DNA of 64,000 nt from Mauremys mutica (Eukaryota; Chordata; Testudines; Geoemydidae), in assembly GCF_020497125.1 (NCBI RefSeq), contig NC_059075.1, positions 27,192,003 through 27,256,002 on the forward strand, read 5' to 3'. Made by a program: the position numbers and the translations under genes. This document shows, one piece after another, positions 46,336 through 58,735 of the stretch (the first letter of the stretch is position 1; every line of letters starts with the position of its first letter). The notes beneath the pieces were generated by a model, which was not told where the DNA came from, ran no database searches, and worked only from the letters and a program-made list of their open reading frames with translations.

Positions 46336-47376
46336 AGGGTAGGGATAGGGTCCAGAGTGATCTAGACCAGTGGCTCTCAAACTTTTGTACTGGTGACCCC
46401 TTTCACACAGCAAGCCTCTGAGTGCGACCCCCCCTTATGCATTAAAAACACTTTAATATATTTAACACCATTATAAATGCTGGAGGCAAAACGGAGTTTG
46501 GGGTGGAGATTGACAGCTCGCAATCCCCCATGTAATAATCTCACGGCCCCCTGAGGGGTCACAACCCCCAGTTTGAGAATCCCTGACCTAGACAAATTGT
46601 AGGATTGAGCCAAAAGAAATCTGATGCGGTTCAACAAGGACAAGTGAAGAGTTCTGCACTTAGGACGGAAGAATCCCATGCAGTGCTACAGGCTGGGGAC
46701 CTACTGCCTAAGGGGCAGTTCTTCAGAAAAGGACCTGGGGATTACAGTGGACGAGAAGCTGGATATGAGTCAACAGAGTGCCCTTGTTACCAAGAAGACT
46801 AATGGCATATTGGGCTGCATTAGTAAGAGTATTGCCAGCAGATCGAGGGAAGTGATTATTCCCCTCTGTTCGGCACTGGTGAGGCCACATCTGGAGTATT
46901 GCATCCAGTTTTTGGCCTCCCACTACAGAAAGGATGTGGACAAATGGGACAGAGTCCAGTGGAGGGCAAAGAAAATGATTAGGGGGCTGAAGCACATGAC
47001 TTATGAGGAGAGGCTGAGGGAACTGGGCTTATTTAGTCTGCAGAACAGAAGAGTGAGGGGGGATTTGATAGACGACTTCAGCTACCTGAAAGGGGATTCC
47101 AAAGAGGATGGAGCTAGGCTGTCCTCAGAGGTGGCAGATGACAGAACAAGGAGCAATGGTCTCAAATTGCAGTGGGGGAGGTCTAGGTTGGTGAAGCATT
47201 GAAATGGGTTACCTAGGGAGGTGGTGGAAGCTCCATCCTTAGAGGTTTAAGGTCTGGCTTGACAAAGCCCTGGCTGGGAAGATTTAGTTGGTGTTGGTCC
47301 TGCTTTGAGCAAGAGATTGGACTAGATGACCTCCTGAGATCTCTTTCAACCCTAATGGTTAATGATTCTATGATTC
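46336..47376 (+). mobile_element. CR1 LINE 3' fragment, interrupted
   Basis: Plus-strand CR1 from the end of the RT to the tail. Conserved pieces are GSSSEKDLGITVDEKLDMSQ near 46715, RPHLEYCIQF near 46885 and LRELGLFSLQNRRVRGDLI near 47015. The tail ends gattctatgattc, the CR1 terminal repeat. A hAT MITE interrupts it near its 5' end (46368-46585). The 174-codon frame 46678-47202 is this element. Confidence 0.92.
46360..46593. mobile_element. hAT-type MITE inside CR1
   Basis: A 218-bp element at 46368-46585, cagtggctctcaaac ... gtttgagaatccctg, with 8-bp duplications ATCTAGAC (46360-46367) and ACCTAGAC (46586-46593), 7 of 8. The CR1 reading resumes after it (gacaaattgtagg), confirming the order of insertion. 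Confidence 0.92.
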
Positions 47377-50116
47377 ATTATTGTAATTCATGCTTTCATT
47401 CATTCATTCAAATATAGAATATTTGATATTTGATAAGTCTGCAATTACAGTGGTAAATATACTGCAAATGGTAGATTGAAAATCTAGAAACCATTTAGTC
47501 AGAAAACAAACCAACCAATCAACCAGAATGTCTTATCAAAGAATAGGACATATCTCCCTTTGTATAAGATACCAGCTTGATACAAAGGTAATCCTTATTT
47601 CAAGAAGAAAAACCATGTAAAACATTAATGTTTTAGGAAGAGACCTGATTGTGAAAGGAACGTAGGGTATATTATCAGAGTAATTAATCTAAGTAAACCT
47701 GCAGAAAGCATTCTAGAAATATCCTAATTGAAATAAATTTTCTAATTGCTCTTAAAAACTATATTCAGAAAATACTCTAGGAAAAACATGTGTAGTTAGA
47801 AGTGTTTTAAACCTTGTGTTTATTCCTTAAATGTTTAAATGGCAAATACCTTTGTGAAACCCACACTTTCAAATATCTTAGCTAAATGCTATGTAAATGG
47901 TAAAATGCTTTATGTACAAGGTCACCTGATGCTTTAACTGGTTACTAATATGAGATGTCATGTGAGTACAGAAATATTTATATTAATTGAGAAATTAATC
48001 ATCTGGCAATGCTTAAGCAGCCCTTCACCAAACTTGTGAAGACAAGAAGAACCTCTCCAAAGATTGGTAAAAAGAAAAGACAATATTTCTTTGACCATTT
48101 AAGAATTTGAAAAGACTATTTTGAGAGCTGACTTTTATAGAGGAAACAAGAGTATTTGGATTCATTTGAAACTGAATTTAAACTCCTATTAACCTTTGAT
48201 GGAACTAACTGGATATCTCAGAAAATTGACTGAATAAAAAGAAAGAGTTAAGTTATCTGATGCTTCCTGCCACAAGAACAAAGGCAATTAAAGAACTGTT
48301 GTGTCTTGATCAGGCCGACTGCATATTCAGGAGCTGCAGGTGTCACCTAAGCCAACGCAGAAGACATGAAGCCAATGAAAGAGTGACAGCAACTGACTTT
48401 GAATCTAAACAGGCCTGAAATAGGAGCATTTTCATAATTTCATGGAAATAGGAAAGAAGAGAGCAATAAAACCCTCTGAAGTGAGCACCTTTCACACACA
48501 AGCCTCTGCTACCCTGCTTAGACAGCAAGCACTCCACAATCTCCCAGTCCATCTCTACAAGCAAGCTGCTAGATATACGTAAGAAAACAGGGAAGACTCA
48601 GGAAGAAACAAATCCAAGAAAAATCTCCCCAAAACTTCAATGTGGGTTGGGGAAAGAAAGTTAACTAAGACACTGACAAGGGATTACATTGAAACTTGTA
48701 TAATTCTATTGGGCTATTGAAATGTGGTTGTAACTTAAATATTAAATTTCTCCTGATAATCACAAAGTGGTTAGACCATGTATTCCTGAAGACTAGACAG
48801 GAGCTAAACGTTGCTAAACAGAGAAATAATGGAGTTTAATTGGATTTAAGATTCCTAATATTGGTTAATTGACCTATCTCAAAACAGCTCCTTAAATGGC
48901 TTCTTCTAAAATATTTTTTTTTATTTCATAGGGTGTACTTAAGATTGCTTAGTTTACCCAGCTATAAACTGGCTGGTTATTTATTAATAACTAACAGATC
49001 TACCTGTCCTGAAATAAATTATTTTTCCCTTCTATCAACATTCTTAATGACCTAAGGATATACTAAATAATGGATTCATAATAATTTCAGGAAACAGTAT
49101 ACTTTGGTTTTAATTTACCAGGAGAAAAGTGCCCCGGAGGCAGTTCACTCTCAAGTGTGTCATTTCTGTTAAAGGCTCTTCACAGAGAGACATATAGAAG
49201 AGATTGTAATGGAAGTGACCGGTTTATCATTTATGTTTTGTTTAATGTTTTCTTTTCCTTTCTTTAATGACTGTGATGATTTTGCTTGGTCTTAATCCTG
49301 GTGTCTGTAAGGTATGTAAAAGAACCCCTGTGACTAAATTAGTGGAGTCACAATTCCTGAAATAGTCTTATGAATAGCCTGTATCAAACCATCTTTTGAT
49401 ATGCTTTTGTCAGATTTGGCAGTAAGAGGAGCAATTAGTAAAAGCTAGCATACCATTTCTTGTTTCTCAACACAACCTCTCTCCCTGAAACTGTTTTCCT
49501 AATCAACCTTCTGCTTTTACTGGTCTCACAGCCTGTATGCAGACTGAATATTTTCATTGTGATTGTGTATTTCCCATACAAAATGACCTCAGTTTGTGGG
49601 TTCATCTCCTCGAACCTCTTGTGTTACATGAGCCGGGCTAATATAGTCAAATATCCCCCTGAGAATACTTATTAATTTTGAAGACTTGCTCCTTTATGTA
49701 AACATTAAAACTGCAGCAAATATTTTTATCGAGGGGCCATCTGAGCTGTGGAAAGAAGAAAAATATATACCTGACAGAAATGTTGTGATTAGAGTGAAAG
49801 GTAAAAAGAAACCTAGTTAAAAGCTGCTTTAAGTAAGGGTGGCTCATCCTGCAATATTATGCACAGAAAAGTCTGTCTTCCACTGGTTTTATTTGTACAT
49901 AGATTCCACTGTTATGCTGGCAGGCCAGAGGCCAGCTCTTGCCCACGCTGCAGGCATTAGCTAAGACCTGACCGCCTCATAAATGGAGACCAGACCAGGT
50001 CACCTGTTTGTTAGTTTTGCTCAAAAATACTGTAGGTATTTAGTCTTATAAAATGTTTTTAGGGTTTAGACTGAAATGCTGGTATGTTGCTACATGCATT
50101 AATGTCTATATCCCAT
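47377..50116. other. AT-rich sequence, no gene or clear repeat
   Basis: The longest stretch in the window with no transposon I can recognise, 2.7 kb of AT-rich DNA upstream of BDKRB2 (14-16 kb from its coding exon). It starts with a short ATTC repeat (47398-47411). Frames are at most 73 codons and lack motifs. Confidence 0.45.
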
Positions 50117-50297
50117 GGGGGAGGGCTAGCTCAGTGGTTTGAGCATTGGCCTGCTAAACCCAGGGGTGTGAGTTCAATCCATAAGGAGGCCACTTAGGGA
50201 TCTGTGGCAAAAATTGGTCCTGCTAGTGAAGGCAGGGGGCTGGACTCAATGACCTTTCAAGGTCTCTTCCAGTTCTAGGAGATTGGTATATCTCCAA
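50117..50297 (+). mobile_element. Cry-type tRNA-derived SINE
   Basis: Head gggggagggctagctcagtg with A-box, and gtgagttcaatcc as B-box, followed by gccacttagggatctgtggc and a tail ggactcaatgacctttcaag ... tccagttctagga. The tail subtype differs from the SINEs at 32.3 and 38.2 kb, so at least two subfamilies are present. Confidence 0.92.
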
Positions 50298-52377
50298 TTA
50301 TTACCTAAGGTAATATTTAAGTGTGTGCTTTGTAAATGTAGAAGTGTTTGCTGTGGTGAGAAGCATTACCAAGTGTGAAATACTTGTTTGCCACAGGAGA
50401 TGTCCTCTCCTGACCAACAAAAGAAGGCCATAGACACCAGACAAACTATTGGGGAACATCAGAGGACAAAAGACTTTGTTGATTGCTCCCTCCTCACCAT
50501 GAAGAGGAGATGTGCACATGAACTCGTCCCATTATCCTGAACTCTGGGGGAAGGCAATTAAGAAGAAATTGGATCTTTTTGGCTGCTGGAACTCTCAAGG
50601 GCCAGAGATTCCCAGGGGCTGCCTCCTGGTCTGCCGTGAAGATCACTACAACTCTTGTCATTCTTAGGCTTTAGATGGTAACTCATTTGTATGTATGTGC
50701 TTGCTTGCTTTAACTGGTAAATAACACTCTTATTACTTTTTCCTAGTTAATAAACCTTTAGATTATTACAGGATTGGCTAAAGGAAGTGTCTTTGGTATA
50801 AAATCTAGGGTACTAATTGACCTTGGGTAAATGACTGATCTCTTGGGACTGGAAGCAACCTGAAAATGGTGTGATTGTTGGTGTAAGTGACAATTTATCA
50901 CTAAGTCCAGTTTGTCTGGGTGGCAAGATAGACTGGAGAGACTAAGGGGACTATCTGTGACGCCACGGTAAGGCTGTTCTAGTGATCCAGGAGTTCACAT
51001 TTGTTACTAGTTTGGTGAAAGCTAATTATAGACCCCACCACTGGTTTGGGGCATCAGCTGTGTTCCCTCTAAGATGCGCGCCTGCACAGGAACCCATCCA
51101 GGGCCACGCACCTAAGGAGGAGAGCCTTGCAGGTGCACAGCCACAGGGGTCTGGAGAGGAGAGAGGTGTAGGGTGAGGTGGAGAATAGGGGGTGGGTGGG
51201 GAGCTCCGGGCATACAGGGCTGCGGTGGGGAGAGAGACCTCTCCCCTGGTCCCAATCCCGGAGCTACTGCAGCACCTTTGCCCCAGCTCTGGCCCAAGTC
51301 CCGGAGCTGATGCGGCTGGGAGAGCCGCCTTTCCCCCGGCCCCAGGGCCAGAGTCTTTTGGAAACAGTTTGAAGAATAGGAGTTTATGCCTAACAGTCCC
51401 AATGATAAGAACATTTAACGTCTCCTACCCATGTGTAAGTTGCTCTGATTTTGAAAGTCTTTAAGGATTACAAAGGAGACTTTTCTGTTGCACATTAAGA
51501 TATTGTTCACTGTTAAGTAAGAATACATGAGAATTAAAAAAGTCATAATGTGTCATAGGTCTAGTAGTGCAACCAATCAAAAGCACCAAAGCAGAAATAA
51601 AGGAAAAGCAAATGAAAAATCTTTCCCTATTTCTGTTCCCTTTATAGGAAAACAATGCACGTCAAGAAATAAAGAGAACATACAGTGATAATACACTTTG
51701 AAAACTAAATTTTAAGAACTCCCACAGCATGTGATCTGATGGCATAGTGTGAAGTTACAGTTATCATATCGCATCTGTAGGTAAGTGCATTGAGCTCATT
51801 TATTTTTGGAAAAGATGAAAAACAATTACGTCTATTGTTTTTAAAGTTGTTTTGGTAGTAACGAATCTAGTGGAAATAACAAGTTGCTAAATTTCCCCCA
51901 GGAGCAATCCATTCAGTTCTGATGCTGTTCCTTTCTATTACGTAAAGGAAATGTGGAATAGATGCAAAACCCATCCTGCTGCAACAAAGTAGTAGAAAAA
52001 ATTATTAGATAAAGGGTAAATCTGGAAAAGTCTTGCCTTTAATTATTTCCAACATAATGCCTTTGTTATAATACCCCAAGTGACCAGGGGATAAAACTAT
52101 GGAGTCTGATCCTGTGGTTACCTGGGGTTTTTCAGAACCAAAAGCAGTGGTAACTGTTTCTCTCCAGGCAGTATCAGGAATAAATCAATGGGAACACAGT
52201 GCTTCCGTCTGAGAAATGATTGATACAAAAAAGCATGCTCTTATCTAAAACTACTATTAGATATTAAGCACACACACATACACAATAGGTGTAGGACAGC
52301 CTGGACATGGGTGGCGGGTATAATAGGCAAGGGGAGGCGTTGCCTCACTTAGCAAGCTGTACCTGCTGCCCGACACC
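50298..52377. other. No gene; LTR-like and GC-rich repeat fragments
   Basis: About 50500-51000 has LTR-like features (agttaataaaccttt near 50742) without definable ends. About 51060-51370 is a GC-rich repeat-like patch (ccctctaagatgcgcgcctg). The remaining sequence is AT-rich. No coding feature. Confidence 0.4.
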
Positions 52378-52800
52378 TGGGCCATGGTGCCCCCACCCAT
52401 GGGTGCTGACTTCTGCTCCCGCCGGTGGGTGCTCTACTTCCCTCTGCTCCCAGCCCGCCCCGACTCCACACCTTCCATAAGGCCCTGCCCCTCCCCCATT
52501 CTAACCCCTTCCCCAAAGTCCCTGCCCCAACTCTGCCTCATCCCTGCCCCTATTTCCCCTCCCTGCCCTGGCTCTGCCTCCTCCCCTGAGTGTGCCATGT
52601 TCCTGCTCCTCCCGCTCCCCGCTGTTTGGCGGCAGCCTGGTGGGAAGCTCTGGGAGGTAGGTGGAGGAGCAGGGACACGGCGCACTTGGGCAGGGAGGCG
52701 GAGGAGGCGGTGGGGAGGGGGGAGGGGGGAGGGCAGCTTGGCTGCCACTAATTTTTCCCTGTGGGTGATCCAGCCCATCGGAGTCGGCGCCTATGCCCCT
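52378..52800 (-). mobile_element. GC-rich hAT-like element fragment
   Basis: CT-rich then GA-rich sequence ending ggagtcggcgcctatg, the end of a GC-rich DNA transposon common in turtles, here read from its complement. The interior includes a strong G-run series at 52684-52735. I do not see a clean target duplication. Long Pro- and Arg-rich frames (up to 147 codons) are compositional artefacts. Confidence 0.5.
52684..52735 (+). repeat. G-rich tract with quadruplex potential
   Basis: Closely spaced runs of three to six G (gggcaggg, gtggggaggggggagg, ggggggaggg). Meets the usual G-quadruplex pattern by eye; formation is inference. Confidence 0.6.
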
Positions 52801-54459
52801 ACCTGCCTCTTACCCTTCCTGCTCTGACCCTTCCTGGAGGCTCCTACGGCCTGCTGCTGCTGCCTGGTGTGAGTCTTCCTCCACTACACCCTCCTCCCCC
52901 TTCAGAGGAGCTACCGGCGCGTCCCTCCTCCTCACCTTCCATCCCTGCAGGGTGCGGGGTGTGTGTGAGTGGATGGGAGCAGCAGGCGAGGGAGTGGAGG
53001 GGATCCCTGAGTAACTTTACACAGACCAGACCTAGTAGCAGATCACTAAAACTGTTAAGGGCCATTAAAGTGGTAATGAAGTCATTTAACAGGCATTTGC
53101 CAACGCCCAGGAAGCCTTTGGTGACATTCAGCTGTAGGAAAATGTGTTCTTGGGGTTAAAAACAGTTTCCAAACAACCTGTCAGTTATTCTTTGTACCAA
53201 GGGCTCAAAGAGGAGTTGACATAGCCAGTGAATTTATTTCTTGATCTAGTCATTTTATTCAAACCCAGTTTAAGTAAGTGAATCTGGCAAGAAATTATGT
53301 GTAAGAAACATCATTAAACTACTGCCCTAATGCAGGCTGTCAATGACAAACACTTTTCAAAAGGAGAGATTAGGCTTCAGTTTGGTGTAGGTAGCCTGAC
53401 TTTTCATCTCTCTTTATACAGTATACACCGAACTCCCTGCCATGCAGAGGAGAATCCATCTGGCAATTGATCTATAGCTCTTCAGTTCCTGCAGGGGAAT
53501 TTTATTGGTGCTTTAAAGGTGAACAGGGGGTAGGGTCTCGGGGGGGGAGCAGAAGGGTGAGGAGGTGAGCGGCGAGCCAGCTGCATGGCAGGTGGTGGGG
53601 TTTCATGGCGGGAGCGGGAGTCTGGCAGGGGGATGAGGAGGTGAGCAGCAGGTGGGCAAGGGAGGAGGTGGGCAAGGGAGGAGGTGAGCAGAGGGGGGGC
53701 CTGATGTGGGGATGAAGAGGTGAGCAGTGAGTCAGTGGGCAGAGGTGGGGTCTGGGGCAAAGCAGGGGTGGAGTGTGGGCGGGGCTGTGGTGGAAGAGGC
53801 AGGACAAGGAGCTAGCCTCCCCCAGAGGAAGTTTCACCCATGATCCCAGATATAGTTACCCACAGTCTGAGATGGTTTCGAGTGATCACATGCCGGGCTT
53901 CCAGGGGTCCTCCTTCTGTCCCAGCTGATGGGAGTTTAGATGTCAGCTCCTTGCCTGAAGAAAAGCTCCCTCGGATTTCTCTGAGATACTTACTTTTACC
54001 TAATCTTTTATAGCAAACTAACAAAACACATAACCTAAAGTGACTCGTAGTGGGTCAGTATAATAACCTCTACTGGGTCACCAATTCTCCTAATTTCAAC
54101 AAACTACTCATTATCTCAAAACATTCCTAGTATTTCTAGCCATAACAACAATATGTTGGGATACCTAAAATCAAGGTTGCTGTTCAGTCTCTCTTCCATA
54201 ACTCTGTATCCCATCCTCCCATTCTGATGAACAAACTGCAAGTATGCAGCTGTCTGACCTTGTCTCACAAAGACCTAAGATTAGTCCTAGCTATGTGATG
54301 TTAAGTTTTCAGCTGGCAGTGGCTGAACATACAAAACGTCTGACTGCAGTACTGTCCATTGCATCATTTACCAGCATACTAGGGGAAGTCAGCCATGAAA
54401 ACCCTTGGTCTCTATGTGCTTGACGCCAGGTCAGAAATAGCAGTCTGCAGCAGTGAGCA
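52801..54459. other. No gene; G-rich degenerate repeat patch
   Basis: About 53510-53820 is a G-rich imperfect tandem-like sequence (gaggaggtgagcag units) giving Pro/His/Leu-rich minus frames of up to 111 codons. Similar gaggtgagcagc phrases occur at 56090-56170. The rest is non-coding. Confidence 0.45.
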
Positions 54460-55015
54460 TTAATTAGAAAGGCAAATTAGTCTTATAATTTGATTTCTAC
54501 ATTTGCAATTGTGTGTTTTGCTAAAGGAAATTCTTTATTCCTGTTTGCTGTTACTTTGCTTTCACTGAGAAAAAAAGGAGGGGGGATTCTCTCCAGAGAT
54601 TGATAAGCTTAGACCCTGTATTGTTCTATCTTGAATTACAGAGACAAGTTACTTTCTTTTTATTCTTTAATAAATTCTTTTCTATTAAGGACTTGTTTGG
54701 TCTTTCCTTGGGTGGATTCTCAGGGAAAGAGAAGGGGGAGGTATCCCTCTGTAGTTAGATCCCGGTGTCTCTCCTAGGAAAAGGGAGGGGGGAGGAAGCA
54801 GGGGGAATGGTTTGTTTCTCCTGGGTGTAAGAACTCCATGGATTTGGGGCTCTTGGAATCCCCTAGGATTTTGGGGAAGGACTGTGTCTCAATCCACATT
54901 TCCTGATTGAGTGGTGGCAGCTTACTAGATCTAAACTAGGATTTTAGTTTAGAGGGAAACCAAGTCAGGTCCCCACATTGGAGCCCAACAGCTCCAAGTG
55001 GGGGTGAGACCCCCC
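54460..55015 (+). mobile_element. LTR-like unit sharing its 3' end with 58.7 kb
   Basis: Contains tttaataaattcttttcta near 54667 as a polyadenylation region and ends tggtggcagcttactagatc ... caggtccccacattgg ... aagtgggggtgagac. The solo LTR at 58736-59588 ends with the same ordered phrases. The 5' boundary is approximate. Confidence 0.6.
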
Positions 55016-55720
55016 CACTTGTAAATAGTCTTTTTAAAAGTCCCAATAAAACAAATGGGGCCCAGAGACTAACCTTTAGCCTCTCCTCCCATCTATTAGC
55101 TGCTTTAATGTTTGCCACTTTTATTCATGGTGAATAAACATCATTGCCCTTTGTTATTGCATCTCATAGCCTAGCTTCCTTGCCAGGGTTTTGTCTCTTA
55201 TGTTTTTTTGGGGGGCGGGTGGAAGGGAGAGAATCTTACTCACTTAAACTGTAGCTTGAAATGTCTATCGCTCAATCTGTCCCTATGGGTGGATGGAGTA
55301 TGGATACAGAGCCCTTAGAGAGACCCAGTTCACCAATGTCCTAGGGCTACCTTGCAGCAGCTAACCTGGTGCAGAATGGCTACAGGGCAGGCGGAACTCC
55401 CCGCTCCAAGGAATACTCTTGGTGAAAAGGCTTCTACACTGGATCCACCAACTCTGCAGTATGTTGGTAGCAGGCACAGGCGTAGGGGGTGTTTGGAGAT
55501 GGGGGCAGAAAGGAGGCCACTCGGCTGCTGGAGAGGCAATTCTGCACCATTGTAATAGCCTGAATAGGAGAAAGAAGCTGCTTCCCTCTGTCCCTAAATC
55601 TGCTTCATCACAGGGATGGATCAACCCCGCTGTGCCTGTAAGTGGCTGTATTATGTTGCCCATACTGCTCCTAGATACACATTCTTTATGTGCCTTTGTG
55701 GTGGATACCTGTGGTGTCGA
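55016..55720. other. No gene recognised
   Basis: Non-coding; overlapping frames on both strands at 55330-55727 are shadows of each other with no domain. Confidence 0.4.
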
Positions 55721-56250
55721 TCTGTAAGATTTTTGATTTAGTCATGGAGGTCCGTGACTGCCAAAGACCTTCTTGACTTCAGTCAGCGCCGGCTGGGAGC
55801 TGCAGGGATCCTGGTCAGTGGAGCAGCGGGGCTAAGGCAGGCTGCCTGCCTGTCCTGGTTCTGTGCTGTGCCCCGGAAGCGGCCAGCAGGTCCATCTCCT
55901 GAGCCGGGGAGGCAGGCGGCTCTATGGTGTGTGCTGCTCTCGCCCGCAGGCACTGCGGCCCCAGCTCCCATTGGCCAGGAACTGGCCAGTGGGAGTGCGG
56001 AGCTGGTGCTCAGGCAGCGAGCAGAGCCCTGTGCCCCCCACCCGCCTAGGGGCCGGACCTGCTGGCTGCCTCTGGGGCAGAATGAGGAGGCGAGCAGCAG
56101 ATGGGCAAGTGGCAAGTTGGCGAGGGAGGAGGTGAGCGGAGTGGGGGATGAAGAGGTGAGCAGCAAGTCAGCAGTGGGCAGAGGTGGAGCCCGGGGCAGA
56201 GGGTCTCTTCCAACCCTAATATTCTATGATTCTATTCTATGATTCTACGT
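55721..56250 (+). mobile_element. GC-rich repeat ending in a CR1 tail
   Basis: A GC-rich body (related to the repeat at 10840-11225 through agtcatggaggtc) runs into gagggtctcttccaacccta and then two copies of attctatgattctat, the CR1 3' terminal repeat, at about 56217-56248. The 162-codon frame over it is compositional. Confidence 0.6.
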
Positions 56251-57390
56251 GTACTGTGCCTAAGGAAAATTCTGCACCGGGCTTCAGGTTGACTGGCCCC
56301 CTTCTCCCCACAGACACAGGAGGAGGTTATGGTGTGAAAAATGGAGAAGTTATTTGCAGACCACTGGTTTCCTGTCCCAACATCCAGAAGATCACAAACA
56401 CAAGGGAAGGGAGGCTGTGGCTGTGCGGGAGCGGGCAGCCTGGGGGAAATAGGCAGGCAAATCCTGCTTAGTGTTTAGGGTGAAAACTATGTGAAATATG
56501 ACCATTTGGGATAAGTTTTTGGGATGGGTGAACTAAAACCAAAGTTTGCATCAACCCCCCCCCCCCGTGAACTGAAGTCACAGTTTTGTGCATCCTTATC
56601 TGAAAGGCATGACACAAAGTAAAGTAACTATTATGTACTTCATAAGTAGCTAGAAACCCCTATTATGTCTCACTCACGTGCCTTTTCCCCCAAGGACGTG
56701 TGCTCTATGTTTGGCTCATTGCTGAGAGAGATGGTCAACCGTTAATCTAATGTTTTTCTTTCCAGTAGCTGGCTCACTGCCTAGCTTCAGTGTCTTTATA
56801 ATCACATTGTTCTGCTAACCGTATTGTGTGGGAAGCAGAGGTCAGTGCACATTTGCACGCCTCTGACAGAACAGCCTGGGATGGTAGAAAAACACTTCTT
56901 GAAGAAAAAAATTAAAAAGAGTCTTGGCATCAGGATGCTCTGCATAGACTTCCTCTTCTTCACGTGTGGCAAGTGATTGCCTGGGAAGTCCCAGCCAGAG
57001 CTGTAACTAGGCATTTGTGTGCCTGGGACGAGCAAGCATATTTGTGTCCCCTACCAGAGGCCATATGGCCTCCTCCATTTTTGGGTTGCATCCCCCCAGC
57101 CCAGACAGGTTAGGTGGCCCGCTGAGGTGAGTCAGGGGGTGGAGGGGACGCCCCCACCCTGAGCCCCACCATGTGGGGCTGGCTCCATAGGCAGAGTTTG
57201 ACTTGAGTTTGTATTTGGGGGCCATAGGGCTTAATAAAAATGTTTATAGATAGAGAATATGGGTGTTAGACACACCAGTGTGTATACATGAGATGGTTGC
57301 ACATTCACGCAATCAGAACAGAACAGAGCTAATGTGGTTTGATGTATTGGACACACAAACACTCCCTGACACTTTTTCCTAGTCTTTATA
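56251..57390. other. No gene; probable MITE fragment
   Basis: A run of 11 C lies near 56556. About 56998-57240 (agagctgtaactaggcattt ... gggggccatagggct) resembles a GC-rich DNA transposon without verified ends. No exon is recognised. Confidence 0.4.
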
Positions 57391-57394
57391 CATG

Positions 57395-57600
57395 GCACCA
57401 GAATAGCACTTCACATCTCCAAGGTGTTTTACAAATACCTAATTAATTCTCAGAACCTCTCTGGAAGTAGGCAAATTTCCCTATTCCTAATTTACAGATG
57501 GGGAAACTGAGGCACACAGGGTAACTGGCCTTCCAAAGGCCACAGAGACATCAGTGTCTGAGGCAGGATTAAAACTAAGGAATGGATGGCTCCGAACACC
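57395..57600 (-). mobile_element. MIR-like SINE
   Basis: Complement of the SINE core: ttacagatggggaaactgag, gcacacagggtaac and ggcaggattaaaactaagg. Same family type as 7545-7740. Confidence 0.65.
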
Positions 57601-57966
57601 AGGCCTGGCCCTTCTCCCTTCACCATCCCCTCCTAAGCACCTACGCTGCATATGGAGTTGTGTGCATGTTCTGAACACATTTGATAACAGCTCTTTGATC
57701 ATTACTCCTTAAGAGGGGGGAAAGGGTCAATTCATTTCCGATTCAACTCCATCTGTGCCACTGGAGAAGGCTCCTCCTTCACTGCCCAGGCCAAGGGGTT
57801 TGCATTTGCAATTCCTGCATTACTTCCTCTGGCTACATTACAGTCACTAGCCTTTTACTCATCATTACATATAAGTCACCAAAAGAGCCCTGCATGAGCC
57901 ATTATTTAGTGCTCCCCATTCCTTCCCTCCTCAATACAAATATATGCCTCTACTCCCTAGTTTATG
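57601..57966. other. No gene recognised
   Basis: Short non-coding stretch. Confidence 0.4.
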
Positions 57967-57967
57967 G

Positions 57968-58056
57968 TTTCAGAGTAGCAGCCGTGTTAGTCTGTATCTG
58001 TAAAAGAACAGGAGTACTTGTGGCACCTCAGAGACTAACAAATGTATTTGAGCATT
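57968..58056 (-). mobile_element. Penelope-like fragment
   Basis: tttcagagtagcagccgtgt, tagtctgtatctgtaaaaga, acaggagtacttgtggcacc and gagactaacaaatg: the complement of the family copy at 60069-60143. Target duplication not certain. Confidence 0.7.
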
Positions 58057-58735
58057 TATTTGCCCTTATCCATCATCTAACCCCGCGCAGCAGTTAGTGC
58101 GGAAAGTACCAGATAGCATGTCATGCTCACACTGGAGCTTCACTGGAGGGAAAGCAAAAACCAAAGGAAAGGACAGAGAAATGAAAATCAGTGGCTGAAA
58201 GTTCTCGAGACATTCACCTTCTCAAAGCAGCTGCAACAAGTGGTATTTCATTATTCTCCATGCCGGGGCAGAGGCTTTATATAGCAGTTCAGCTACATAC
58301 AGAACTCCATTTAAAACTCATCAATAAGCACATTGATGATGCCTTCTTTTGGCTCTCCCTTCTGTTAGACTGCACATGAAATACACGGTAACTCTTACTG
58401 CAATTTAGCTCTTCTCTGGTAGCAGCTGAAATGAAGCTCTTTTCCCTGGGTGGGAACTTTACACCTCTCCTGACTAGGCAGAGTATGATGGTCTAATGAC
58501 CAAACAACTTTTGCCGGAGTCTCTTTCTCTGCACATTGACTATTTCATGGAGCGATCTGACTTTCGGATGAACGGGCTGTAAGCACTTTGCTAGTGGTAC
58601 CACGTTGACACTGTGCCAGCTCCTAATAGAAGAGGCTGGAATTCATGTCATCCCTTGCCTGCCATCGCTACAGCCAGATATAGGCGCCATTGAGGGTGGC
58701 TGCAACAATGCTGCACACTTTTACATGTCACTAAT
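58057..58735. other. No gene recognised
   Basis: Non-coding; frames of 62-70 codons have no motif. Confidence 0.4.

Noticed and set aside
52384..52827. GC-rich segment as the BDKRB2 promoter CpG island
   Set aside because: The sequence matches a GC-rich transposon pattern ending ggagtcggcgcctatg, so composition alone does not support a promoter.
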